A stretch of 64,000 bases of DNA. Origin: Malania oleifera. Its lineage: Eukaryota; Streptophyta; Magnoliopsida; Santalales; Ximeniaceae. Both the position numbers and the translations under genes were made by a program. Below, piece after piece: positions 43,019-54,942 of the stretch. Position 1 is the first letter of the stretch. Every line of letters starts with the position of its first letter. Location: the NCBI RefSeq assembly GCF_029873635.1, contig NC_080422.1, positions 14,291,936 to 14,355,935 on the forward strand, given 5' to 3'. The notes under the pieces were generated by a model, which ran no database searches, was not told the DNA's origin, and was given only the letters and a program-made list of their open reading frames with translations.

Positions 43019-43787
43019 ATTTGAGTAGCTCAAACTTGAATAAAAATTCAGTCAAGCCAAATTAGAGGATGAGAGTTCAAGTAAAATTGACATACTTATG
43101 CACCTACTTTTACCACAAAAATATTTAAGAAAGACGGTTCGTCACATAAGATTCATATTCACCAAACCAATTATAAGATGTTATATTTATATATGATCCA
43201 CTAAAATAATGACAACATTAATATCTACACCAAATTATATTTTTTTTTACCCATGCTAGACTATAAATCTCAACACTAACATAACATCTTACAATGTGTA
43301 GATATTTACTTATTATTATAATTTTTTTATTGTAGTTTTAAATTAGAGATTAATTTGCAACTAAATTATTGTGCACGTGGATTTTAATGAGAATGAAAAT
43401 GTTGTATAAATTTTTAAGCATAAAAATGAAAAAGTTATAATTTTATATAAAATTTAAAATAAAAATAAATTCAAAATCTAAGTTTCATCCTATTGGATAC
43501 TTTTGATTCTTTCTTTTATATTTTCATTATTGAAAACATATTTTAGCCAATTCAGGTTTTAAATTTATTATGATTTAATAATGGTATCATTAAATTGTAT
43601 AATTTCAATGGTAATATTGTTTGCTCACTGAAAAATGGTAGTAATTAATTCTTAGTCTTACCCAAGAACAACAAAAGGATGCATTCAATTGTATTTTTAA
43701 TTTATTTCAATCTTGAAAATATAACCAATCAGTATAAAATTTTAAATTTTATTTCTATTTTTTTATATTTTTATAAAATTTGACAAT
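43019..43787. other. AT-rich intergenic, no gene seen
   Basis: The first ~70 bases complete the dispersed repeat interrupted by the solo LTR. The rest is AT-rich with no frame or structure I can identify. Confidence 0.35.
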
Positions 43788-44299
43788 TAGGAGTGAGCAT
43801 AATTTAATTAAAACTGAATTAATCGAGTAAATTTAGTCGGTTTGGTTCTATTAAAAAATTATTCGGTTTGATTCGGTTTTCATTTTCATTGAATTTCAGT
43901 TTTCGATTTTTGGTTTGGTTTTTGGGTTCGGTTAATTCGGTTAAACGAATTAACTAAATAGCATAAATTAATAATAAATAATTATATATATTATATTAAA
44001 ATATTTTATATATTATACATATACTAAAATTTTATTTATTTTTTTTATATATTATATATATTAAAATTTTGAATATATCATTTGTATTTTATATTTTATA
44101 TATATTAAAAAGCTATATTATATATATATATATATTTTATAATATTAAATTGGTTAACCGATTTAACCAAAATTCGGTTTTATCGGTTTTGAGTTCGGTT
44201 AAATATTAAATTTCAGTCGATTTAGTTAATGAGATTTTTTAAAGGAAATTTTTTAGTTAATTCAGCTAATTCACCGAATCGGCTGAATACTCACCCTTA
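43788..44299. mobile_element. hAT-like MITE with TAGGAGTGAGCA ends
   Basis: Terminal inverted repeats are taggagtgagca on the left and tactcaccctta on the right (reverse complement taagggtgagta). Internal palindromic phrases are tcggttaattcggtt and aaccgaattaac. It has the same ends and interior as the MITE at 48726-49230. Flanks share acaat, but a full 8-bp duplication is not clean. Confidence 0.6.
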
Positions 44300-45161
44300 C
44301 AATAATACAAAACAAACCCTTAACTTATAATTGCTTTTCACATGGTTTATTAGGGTTTTAGATTAATAGTTGAATTTTAAAATTGATCTACTCAAGAATT
44401 TGACAATTTTTCAATGAATTGATTAGTCTAATTAATTTATCTTATTTAGTGACATGACTTGTTGATTTGATCTATAAAAATTTTATAATGTAATATAAAA
44501 TATGTCAGTATTTTAAATATTTTTAGAACTAAAACATTAAAAGTATTATTCTTTGTATATTGCCTCATTAGTGACGAGATTTTCAATATATAATGAAAGA
44601 TATAAATCTTTTATTGCTGATAAGATTCAATTTATTTAAATTAATGAGAAATATATCAATTTTTTTTAGATATACAAGATCCTAAAATTTGAAATAATTT
44701 CATAAATGCAAACATAACTCAATCAATTCTTTTAAATTTCTCCATTACTAGATAAATTATCATTTTTTTTAAAAAGGGTAATGTCTAACATTTCATATCT
44801 TATTGGTAATACATATAGAAAATGCTTTGCGCAAAAACTTTTTTCACTCTATATATATTTTTTTGGGACTCAATGGCATCACATATGCAATATAATCAAT
44901 AATATCTTTTCTTTTCAAAATTTTATCTAGTACGTTCGAATACTTAATTGGTAACCTATCATAAAATTATAAAAAGTGAACATAATTCACATTACTTTGA
45001 CTTGAGTTTACAAGCAAATAGCTTAAATTGAGATTGAACAAAATTTAACTTGAACTTGAACTTGAATTAATACGCACTCAAAATGGTTAAACCAAACTTG
45101 AACCTGATTATGGGCTCAATTGAATTACTGAACCCAAGTTCAAAGAAGTTGAGATCTGTCA
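44300..45161. other. AT-rich intergenic, no gene seen
   Basis: No frame longer than chance. Phrases like acttgaacttgaacttgaat near 45050 resemble the dispersed repeat at 35690 and 40530. Confidence 0.35.
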
Positions 45162-46409
45162 TGTGATGACCCGATTTTCGTACCACTATTATTATTATTT
45201 TTTTATAACATCAACACTCAACTATCTATCAAACAACCTTGATACCATATATCATCCATAACCCGACCCAAAATGGAATATTGGGTAATCAGTCCATCCA
45301 GAGTCACAATAATCATTCAGCGGATTACATATCATAACTAAGCCCAATATACAATACCAACCAAATACAATACAATACCAGAGTACTACCCATCTATACA
45401 TACACTTATACAACTCTAAGAATCCACCCAAATATACCAGGGAATTTCACAAATCACATTTCCCAATTCAAAACACTTACCCTGTTTATTAGCGCACCCG
45501 CTCCCCTCTATCTCAGAGCTCCCTCAACTGGTCTGTCATAGTTCCCTAAAATGTTTAAATATTTGGGTGAGACACATCTTAGTAAGTCAGAATAAATTAT
45601 TTACAATGTGTGACACATGAGTTCAATTATATCATAACACATTCCATTTTAATAAATATATCAGTTGAGAAAAATATATACAATTATGTACTCATAATCA
45701 CATATGTATAACATAGTTATGAAAGTTTTCATTTCATTTTCATAATTATATATACATATACTTCCATTTCTCAAATCATATACATATCCGCTCATTCTTG
45801 TATCATATACATACTCATTTATTCTCATATCATTTACATACTTTTTCATTCCTGTTAATCATATTCATATTCTTTCACGTCCCATATTCATATTCACATT
45901 TCCTAGCCTATGGGTGTCCACCAGCATATAGCACGTCGCGTCTGTAACCCACGAGTATTCATTTCTCATATCAATTTCACATTCTTTCATTTCTCATATT
46001 CATATTCACATTTTCTTGCCCATGGGTATCAACCAACCTAAAGCACGACGCATCTGTAACCCATAGCTATTCATTTTACTTTTCACTTTTCATAACATTT
46101 TCTAACTCATGAGCATCCACCAGTATATAATACACATCGTGTTTGTAGCTTATGGAAGCCCTGAGGATATTCACATCATCATGTATTCACCTCACATGAC
46201 GGGGTTGTGCGACCCGAAGGCTGGACTTAACCGCGATTGGCCTACCCGATTAGATCAAAACAGGGAATGCGTTTGTAGTACGATTGGCCTGCCCAATCTT
46301 GGTCTGGACTCCAGGGGAAACACTACCCTTCTCACTGGTCCAATCGACTATCACGCCACACGCTATACAAGCCGTGTGGTTGCACTAACACAATGCTAGC
46401 AATGGTACC
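45162..46409 (-). mobile_element. Partial gypsy LTR (Tekay-like), minus
   Basis: Left edge tgtgatgacccgattttcg, similar to the 3' ends of other Tekay-like LTRs. It contains agacacatcttagtaag (45570) and the cacatgacggggttgtgcg block (46193), shared with 41421, 55771 and 62860. Near 45900-46150 the phrase gggt(g/a)tc(c)acca with gcacg and ctgtaacccac is repeated three times. It stops where the Athila LTR begins at 46410, so its U3 is missing here. Confidence 0.55.
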
Positions 46410-48356
46410 TGATTATGCGCTTAAACTGCCTAATTAGATGCTTTAATTCATGCATTGAGGCTTACATTTTTAATTAAATACCTAATTATTCTCAATATTT
46501 CAACGTCGTGTCTTATTTATAATATTTGGATTTTATTGAGTAAATTATGAATTTTTCATATTTTTTATCGTAGGGCGATTATTGGAAGCTAAAACCGACG
46601 CTACTTTGTAATTTGTGCATAATTTTTCCGTACGAACTCCGATCGAGATGATTCAAAATTTTGTGAAATTATGAGAAAATTATCTAAAACTTTTGTGTTT
46701 CAAGCTTTGAGAGATACGGACTCTAGGATGGTCAAAATTGCCCTTGTTCGATGGGAAATAAAATGAAGAAAAAAATGAGAAATAAGAAATAGAAAAAAGA
46801 AAAAATAAATAAAAAGAAATTCTGATTTGACCCGGCCATGCAGCCGGGTCCTTATTGGCGTACGCTGGGTAGGGCTCTCTTCCCACTCTCCCTTTATAAT
46901 CTTTTTTTTCTTCCTTTCAAAAGGCAGCATCCCAGCCTCCCATTCTCCTTCTCCCTTCTTCCCGAACTCCCCTCTCTTCTCTGTCTTCTCTCCCTCTCCT
47001 CTCTGTGCTTGCTGCTCCTTCTTCTTACCTTCTCTAATTCTCTCTTCCTCCTAGCTCTCTCTCTTTGCCAACTCTCCCTCTCCCTTTTTTCCTCTCCTCT
47101 CTTCTCTCCCACTATTGGATTCTCTTCCTTTTCTCTATCCTCTCCCTGAACTCCCCTCTCTTCTCTATCTTCTCTCTAGCTCTCTCCCTCCTTCCATTGT
47201 TGCGGTTGCTGAAGGACCCAAACCTGAGATCCCCCCTCTGCTAGCTGCTGCTGGAAGGCTAGCCGAAGCACCCTACGGCTGCCGCTGCTGCTACCAGCTG
47301 TGAGCACCCTATTCCTGTTGCAGTTGCCGCCATTCTTCCTGCTGTGTTGCTGCTGCAACCAGCCACCGAGGTCCCAAGCCAACTGCTGCTGCTCCTTGCT
47401 GCAACCAGTCACCGAGGTCCCAAGCCAACTGCTACTGCTCCTTGCTGCACCTGCAAACTGAGCAGCAGCTAAAGCTGCTGGTGTTGTTGCTCTATTCTTG
47501 CTCCAAACGGCCAGCCACGGCTTGTTCACTCTCTTTTTTTTCTCTTTCTTTTTCTTTCTCTTTCTTTTCTCCTTCTTTAATTGGATTTTATTGCTTTTAA
47601 TTACTTGAATGGTTAGTGTTAATTTTGAGTAAAATTTCAGTTAAAGTTTAGCCTTTTGAATCCTTGATGGGTTATTATTATTAAAGTTAATTGATTTTAC
47701 TTTTCTTTTTAATTAATATTAGCATTATATTTAATTTTTATGTTTGAGTTAATTTTTATTTGATTAAATTTTGATTTAATTTCTTGAAAAGAAAAAAAAA
47801 TATTTTCTTTAGGTTTTAAAATTGTTATCTCCCCTAGATTTAACTTTTGTTGGGTTTTAATTGTTTCAATTTCAATTTAATTGAAGTTTGAATTTTTATC
47901 GCATTCTCGTTCATAGTTTAATTATTAAAGGGTTAATTTTGGTTCGAGTTATTGATTGCATTGGAAATTAATTTTTATTTGCATATGTGTTCGATTGAGT
48001 TTATTTTAAAGTTGCATGTTTGAATTGCATAGTATAGTTTTGATCTTTGAGCTTGTATATGAAATTTTATACATAGGATTTCTATTTCTTAGTGTTAATT
48101 TAGTGCGTGTTAGGACTTAAATTTTAAATTGCACGTTACTTTAATTTATCAAAAGAAATTTCAAACATCTTGAAAAACTCAAATCTGAACTGTATTCAGT
48201 GCCTTCTTGTTTCTTATTTTTGGATTGGAATTACATAAAATTTGAGATTAAACTGCATTATCTGAGGAGACAATCTGACCTTTGGGCTAAATATTACACG
48301 ACAGAACTCCTATACTTGAGATAACTTATGAGTTGCTCATTTTTAGAGTGAATCAA
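46410..48356 (+). mobile_element. 5' LTR of Athila element
   Basis: The right end is fixed by the primer site at 48362. The left end tgattatgcgc is my best estimate from where the flanking LTR stops. A TATA-like tttataatc lies at 46892, followed by a long CT-rich leader (46900-47200), then a GCTGCTG-rich block (47200-47480) and T-rich sequence. Frames in the CT- and GCT-rich parts are low-complexity, not genes. Confidence 0.6.
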
Positions 48357-48361
48357 GTTTT

Positions 48362-48379
48362 TGGCGCCATTGCCGGGGA
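48362..48379 (+). promoter_or_regulatory. Athila primer binding site (tRNA-Asp type)
   Basis: TGGCGCCATTGCCGGGGA, five bases after the LTR. It is the tRNA-Asp-complementary site characteristic of Athila-lineage gypsy elements, with one change (A for G at the ninth base). Confidence 0.85.
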
Positions 48380-48657
48380 GTGCCAGTTTTAATTTCAAAT
48401 TTTGTGTTTTTTCAATTATTTTTTATTTTTCATTAAAAATAAAAAAATAAAAAAAATAAAAAAATAAAAAAATTGAAAAAAAAGAAGAAAAAAATTTGAT
48501 TATGCCTGTTTGCTGCTGTGTTGGTAAATTTCTGCTGTTTACATTGATGATTGATGCCCTAAATTCGAGATAATTCGAATAGACTGTCTAAAATTTCATT
48601 TAGCACCAGTAGTTACCCATAGAGCGCACAAAATATGACTGTTTACTTGTTACTTTT

Positions 48658-50090
48658 ATGAGTGATTCTGAAATTGATTTGAGTAATCTGTTTGAAGAAT
48701 TCTTTGAGGAAGTTATGGTTGCACCTAAGGGTGAGCATAATTCGGGGACACCCGAATTAACCGAACTAACCGACCAATTTCGGTCGGTTTGGTTCGGTCA
48801 AGAAATAGGGTTGGTTCGGTTCGGTTACGATTTTACCAATTTTCGGTTAATCGGTTATCGGTTCGGTTAATATGAATTATCATTTCGGTTAACCGAATTA
48901 ACTGAATTGATAATTAATGATTCTAGTGATTCTACTCTTATAGTTTAATACCAAAATATCTTTTTTATTAATAAAATTAATAGATGAGATGCTTAATTAA
49001 GCTCGAATTAGTAAAAAAGTTATAATTATATTCTGTTTTTAATAATTAATTTCAAATTATTTCGGTTAAATTCGGTTAACCGAATTACTCGAAAAGGTAA
49101 TTCGGTCGGGTTCGGTTCGGTGAGCTTCCTTTGTTCGGTCAGTTCGGTTATCAGAAATCATTAACCAAAAATTTCGGTTAATTCGGTTAATTAACCGAAT
49201 GTGGCCGAACTAACCGTTTGCTCACCTCTAGTTGCACCTTCACCACGTACACTTCAGAATTTTCTACAGCCTACACGCACATCTACACCTTCCTGTATTG
49301 TGTTACCACAAGATGCACCGAATTTCACCATTAAGCATGGTATGTTATCTGTGATACCCCAGTTTCATGAGATGGATTCTGAGAGTCCATACCAGCATTT
49401 GATTGATTTTGAGATGGTTTGTACCACTTTCATTAATAGGGTTGAAACCGATGAGTATATCAAACTTCGCCTGTTTCCTTTTTCTTTGAAAGATAAGGCA
49501 AAAATCTGGTTTAATTTTCTATGACCTAACTCTATTACTAGTTAGGCTAAAATGTAGCGTGAGTTCTTACATAAGTTCTTTCCTTTTCAGAGAACTCAAT
49601 ACCTATAGGAGCATATCAGTCAGTTCATGCAAAGAGGTGACAAGACGTTCCAAGCTTGCTAGGAGAGATTTAAGGACCTGATGAATATATGTCCACACCA
49701 CGGATTCAAATCTTGGAAGTTAGTGAATTATTTTTATACTGTTTTAACCCCTGAATGTAAATAGTTTGTCCAAACCATGTGCAACGAGGAGTTCTTTAGT
49801 AAGGAACCGGATGAGGCTCTATCATTCTTTGATTATTTAGCTAAGAGTGCCCAACAATGGAACACATGTCATGAACGAGTACCAATGGTAGCACAACCTC
49901 TCAAAACGATCAGTGGTAGAGGCAGATACAAGGTCAAGGAGGAAACTAGTCTACAGGCTCTTGTTGCTGCGTTGTCTAAGAAACTAGAGGTTATGGAATC
50001 AGAAAAAGTGAAAGTTGAGGATTACTCTATCTGTGAGACCTTAGACCACAGAATTCAAGATTGTCATTTACTACCAGTTTGGTAGGAGAG
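48658..50090 (+). pseudogene. Athila gag remnant, split by a MITE
   Basis: It starts MSDSEIDLSNLFEEFFEEVM, is interrupted by the MITE at 48726-49230, and resumes APSPRTLQNFLQPTRTSTPS, then FHEMDSESPYQHLIDFE and FPFSLKDKAKIWFNFL, classic Athila gag text. Further pieces are at 49777-50085. Stops such as TAG after WFNFL and in the following block show decay. Confidence 0.8.
48726..49230. mobile_element. hAT-like MITE in Athila gag, TSD GTTGCACC
   Basis: 505 bp with 12-bp inverted ends taagggtgagca and tgctcacctcta (reverse complement tagaggtgagca). It is flanked by a perfect 8-bp duplication GTTGCACC (48718-48725 and 49231-49238), the size typical of hAT elements. The interior is built from palindromic phrases such as tcggttaaccgaat. 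Removing it restores the gag reading frame across the site. Confidence 0.88.
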
Positions 50091-51039
50091 TAGATTGGAT
50101 CGGGTTCAATCAGGGAATTGGGTCAACAAATCTCAAAATCAGCCATTCTCGAACACTTATAATCCTGGATTAAGGAATCACTCAAACCTCTCATGGAGGA
50201 ATGATCAGTCTGGTCCATCTTCCTCATGTTATCAGCAAGTTCCTCAATCTTATGCACCACCTCCGCAGCCGCTATATCATTTAGTTGCAACTCCTCAACA
50301 GCAGTATCAGCCGCAACAGATTTATCAGAGCTTCGCACCTCCGAGATTTCAACCAAATTTAGCTCCTATTCCAATAAAGAAATCTCCTGATGATAGCATG
50401 ACATAGATGGCGAACATGTTTTAGAAATTCATGTAGATTCACGTCACGACCAACAATAAGAATAATCAAGCCTTTAGTGAACTGAGAGACACCATGAATA
50501 AAATAAGTACAAAGCTGAATACCTTGGAAAAAAGGGACATTTCCAGCACAACCTCAGCCTGATCCCCAGGTATATCAACAACAACAATGACCAATACACA
50601 ATATTTCAAGGGATGCTTTGAGTCAGCTAAGGCAGTTATTACCTTGAGAAGCGGAAAGGAAGTTTCTCCTCTTGAAATGCCTACTGATCGAAAAATATTT
50701 ACTCCAACACCTGAAGTGACAACTGTGATAGATAAGGGAAAATAAAAATCAAATGAAGCAAACTTGAGTTCAAAGAAGTCAGATAATAAGGAGGATGAGA
50801 TGGTTAAGGAGTATCAACCTGTGGTACCCTCTTCTCAGCAATTAACATCTGGTTAGAAAAATAAGTATCACACTAAGATCCAAGAAATATTCAAACAGGT
50901 GATGATCAACATTCCACTTTTGGATGCCATGCAGCAAGTCCCTGTATATGCAAAGCTTCTAAAAAACCTATGCACAGTAAAAAGGAAACTGAATGTGAAG
51001 AAAAAAGGTTTTCTTGACTGAGCAAGTTAGTGCGTTGAT

Positions 51040-51325
51040 ATTGAGTCAGATTCTGCAAAAACTCAGAGATCCTGATTCTCCTACTATTTCTATCATGATT
51101 GGTGAATCTCATATCGAGAGAACTTCACTTGATGTGGGGAGCAATGTGAACTTGCTCCCATATTCGACATATGAGTAGCTAGGTTTAGGTGAGCTAAAGA
51201 AAACAACTATGATGCTATAGTTGGCAGACAGATCCATAAAAGCTCCACAAGGCATTGTTGAGGATATATTGGCTCAAGTTGACAAATTTTACTACCCCGT
51301 AGGCTTCGTTGTTCTAGACATGTAA
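51040..51325 (+). pseudogene. Athila protease remnant
   Basis: The frame near 51127 gives LDVGSNVNLLPYSTYE, the position of the Athila protease D-x-G-A/S motif, followed by LGLGELKKTT, LADRSIKAPQGIVEDILAQV and DKFYYPVGFVVLDM. TAG stops replace expected residues after YE and MML. Confidence 0.7.
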
Positions 51326-51667
51326 CAGCCCGTCTCCACCATATATCAGGCCCATATTATTCTTTGGCGACTATTCCTTGCTACTTCTAATGCCTTGATT
51401 AATTGTCGAAGTGGAGTACTTAAGCTCACGTTTGGAAACATGACTTTGGAAATGAACGTGTTCAATGCTCGCAAGATGTCAAGTGGGTGCGATGACACAG
51501 AAACACATGCAGTTGATGTAATAGATGATTTGGATATTTTAGAGTTACTAACAATACTTGATGTTGATGGTGCATTTGAAAATGACTCTTCTGAACATCT
51601 TGGGGTATTTGATGAAAAATTGCCTGGATCAGAGGGGTAGTTTCCAGAGATAGATGGTTCCCCTCAC

Positions 51668-53285
51668 TTGTTGGATGCAAGTTACACGAGTAGTTGGCGT
51701 AAGCCAATGTTTGAGGCTATTGACCTGCCCAAAATTATGAAGTCATTAGAAGAAAAAATCTCAACACTTGAGTTGAAACCATTGCCTGAAGAGCTAAAAT
51801 ATGTTTTCATAGGTCTAGCAGAAGGCACATTCCCTGTGGTAATTTCTTCTCACCTTACTCTTAAACAAGAAACTGAGTTATTGCAGGTATTAAGGAAACA
51901 TCAAGGAGCGATAGGATGGACCATTGTAAACATCAAGGGTATCGACCCTTCGATTTGTACTCACAACATCTTCTTGGAAGAAGATGCTAAACCAATTCAT
52001 GACGCGCAACGGAGGCTGAATCTAACCATGAAGGAGGTGGTAAAGAACGAAGTGCTAAAATTATTTGCTACCGATATCATCTATATCTTCGACAGCAAAT
52101 GGGTAAGCAGGACATAGGTAGTTCTAAAAAATTTGGTTTGACTGTCATTGAAAAGGCTAATGGAGAGTTGATCCCATCTAGGAAAGTAACGAGTTGGAGA
52201 ATGTGCATTGACTATCTTAAATTAAATTCGGTTAGCCAAAAAGATCACTTCCCATTGCCTTTCTTAGATCAGATACTCGAAAAAGTAGCTAGTAATTCCT
52301 TTTACTATTTCGTGGATGGATTTTATGGTTATTATCAAATTGTTGTAGCACCTGAGGATCAAGAGACTTGTCCCTTCGATACTTTCACCTTTTGTAGAAT
52401 GCCATTTGGTTTATGCAATGCACTTGCTACTTTCCAGTGCTGCATGATAAGTATTTTCTCTGATATGTTAGATGATATGTGTGAAATTTTTATGGATGAA
52501 TTTTCTGTGTTTGGCAAATCCTTTGATAGTTGTTTGAAAAATTTGACTGCTATTTTGAAAAGATGTGAGGAAAAGAATTTGCTTTTGAATTGAGAAAAAT
52601 GTCAATTTATGGTAAGTAGTGGTTTAGTACTTGGTCATTTGGTTTCTAAGCATGGTATAGAGGTTGATAGGGCTAAGGTAGAGCTGATTTCCCAGTTACC
52701 TATCCCTAGAACAATTAGGGATATCCATTCTTTCCTTGGCCATGCTGGCTTCTACAGGCATTTCATTTAGGGCTTTAGTAGTATTGCTAAACCATTATGT
52801 ATTTTATTGCAGAATGAGACTAAATTCTTGTGGACTGATGAATGTCAACAGGCTTTTGAAATGCTAAAGAAACATTTGACTATTATGTCTATCATGCAAC
52901 CTCCTCGGTGGGACTTGCCATTTGAAATCATGACTGATGCTAGTGACTACGCCCTTGGTGCCGTTTTGGGTCAAAGAATTGATAACAAGCCATCAATCAT
53001 TTATTATGTGATTTGAACTTTGAATGATGCTTAGAAAAATTATACCACCACTAAGAAGGAATTGTTAGCTGTTGTATTTGCCTTATAAAAATTTCGTTCT
53101 TATGTCATTGAATCGTCTGTCATTATTTTTACTGCTCACTTTGCTTTGAAATATTTGTTAGCAAAGAAAGATGCTAAACCTAAGTTGATCAGATGGATTC
53201 TACTTCTTCAGGAATTCGACATCACTATTTGAGATGAAAAGGGCGTGGAAAATGTTGTAATTGATCATCTCTCTCGTTTGTAGCT
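51668..53285 (+). pseudogene. Athila RT and RNase H remnant
   Basis: Linker text LKPLPEELKYVFIG and RKHQGAIGWTIVNIKGIDPS at 51668-52117. RT at 52099-52593 has WRMCIDYLKLNSVSQKDHFP, GFYGYYQIVVAPEDQE and MPFGLCNALATFQ. The active-site box reads FMDEF where FMDDF is expected, so the second catalytic aspartate is lost. A connection domain follows (GHLVSKHGIEVDRAKVELIS), then RNase H with TDASDYALGAVLGQ at 52936. Several TGG or CAG codons have become TAG. Confidence 0.85.
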
Positions 53286-53289
53286 ACCT

Positions 53290-54655
53290 GATGTGTCTGT
53301 ATCTCCCTCTCCCTTAAATGATGATTTTCCTGATGAGCGTCTTTTTGCAGTGTCACGCACTCCGTGGTTTGCCAAAATTGTGAACTACCTTGTCACTGAC
53401 CGAATGCCAAAACATTGGTTAACTCAGGATAAGCGTAAGTTCCTTGCAGAGGTACGACATTATTATTTTGACAATCCATATATGTTTAAATAGTACTCTG
53501 ACCAGTTGGTTCGCAGATGTGTGCCTGATGATGAATTCACTTCTGTAATGCATTTTTGTCATAGTGGAGCATGTGGAGGTCGCTTTGCTGTAAAGAAAAT
53601 CGTTTCAAAAATTTTGCAAAGTGGACTCTACTAACCTATTATGTTTAAAGATGTTGAGAATTTTTGTAAAACCTGTGAGATTTGTCAGAAATTAGGGAAA
53701 ATTACAGTAAAGAATGAAATGTCTATGTCTCTCATTTTGACTCTTTTGAAATTTTTGACTATTGAGGAATTGACTTTATGAGGCCATTCCCAAACTCTTT
53801 TGGGCATTCTTACATTTTAGTTGTTGTGGACTATGTCTCAAAATGGGTGGAAGCTATTACTTGTAGAACAAATGACCACAGGGTTATCATCTGTTTTCTC
53901 AAGGAGTTATTTGCACATTTTGGCATGCCCAAGGCGATCATTAGTGATGGAGGGTTACATTTTTGTAACAAACCTTTCGAAAAACTCATGCAAAAGTATA
54001 GAATGACCTATAAGATTTTGCTCCCTACCACCCTCAGACTAATGGTCAAGCTGAGTTGGCCAATAGAGAGATCAAAATCATACTTGAGAAAACAGTGCGT
54101 CCTAATCGAAAAGACTAGTCAGAAAAACTTGTTAATGCACTCTTAGCCTACCAAACTGCTTTCAAGACAAACTTAGGGATGTTTCTTTACAGGTTAGTTT
54201 ACAGTAAGGCGTGTCATTTACCCGTTGAAATTCAACATTGTGCTTTATGGGCTATAAAACAGATTAACTTTTCACTTGATGATGCCAAAGGTTTAAGGAA
54301 ATTGCTGGTATGTGAGCTTGAAGAATCTAGGAGGGAAGCTTACGACAATGCCCGCTTAGCTAATGAGCGGATGAAATTGTTGCATGATAGGAAAATCAAA
54401 GACAAACAACTTTTCCCTTATCAGCAAGTGCTTCTCTATGACTCCAGATTGCATGTGTTTCTTGGAAAACTGAAGTCCTGATGGGATGGCTCGTACATCG
54501 TTGAAAAAGTTCATTCTCATGTCGTGGTAGAGATTGTAGATCCAAAGAGTGGCCACAGTTTCATAGTCAATGGACAGCTTCTAAAGCCCTTTATAACTCC
54601 ATTCGATCCACATGAAGAGGTTTTGCTTCTGCAAGACCCTAGGGGAGTCCTCTGA
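53290..54655 (+). pseudogene. Athila integrase remnant
   Basis: The zinc-binding region at 53560-53690 includes HFCHSGACGGRFA and CKTCEICQK. The core from 53760 has ILVVVDYVSKWVEAITCRTN and AIISDGGLHFCNK. A frameshift near 54020 falls before the third catalytic residue ([12 protein letters not shown] instead of the usual HPQTNGQ frame). The C-terminal part is at 54179-54600 ([20 protein letters not shown], the VNGQLLKPF ending). Confidence 0.8.
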
Positions 54656-54911
54656 CCTTTCTATTTTACTGTTTTTCTTTTTCATTTTTTTTCTTTTCGT
54701 TTTATTTGTTCATATTTGCATCTTTCTTTTCTTTTTTCTGTTGCATTAATTGGTAGTGATTTTTTGTATTTTTTTCTTCTATTAGTTTGTTCACCCGTGC
54801 ACTTTTCTATTTCCCCTATGCTTTCACATTGAGAACAAAGTTCCACTTTAGTTGGGGGGTGAGAATTTGCATGTGACATTGTGCACGTCTACTTGTTGGG
54901 TTTTATATTAA

Positions 54912-54942
54912 GGAAAGAAAGAAAGAAAGAAAGAAAGAAAGA
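54912..54942 (+). repeat. GAAA microsatellite
   Basis: About seven tandem GAAA units in the Athila non-coding tail. Confidence 0.85.

Noticed and set aside
46838-47303. Several Ser/Leu/Phe-rich frames and a Gln/Arg-rich antisense frame
   Set aside because: Translations of the CT-rich leader and GCTGCTG-rich part of the Athila LTR; low complexity on both strands.
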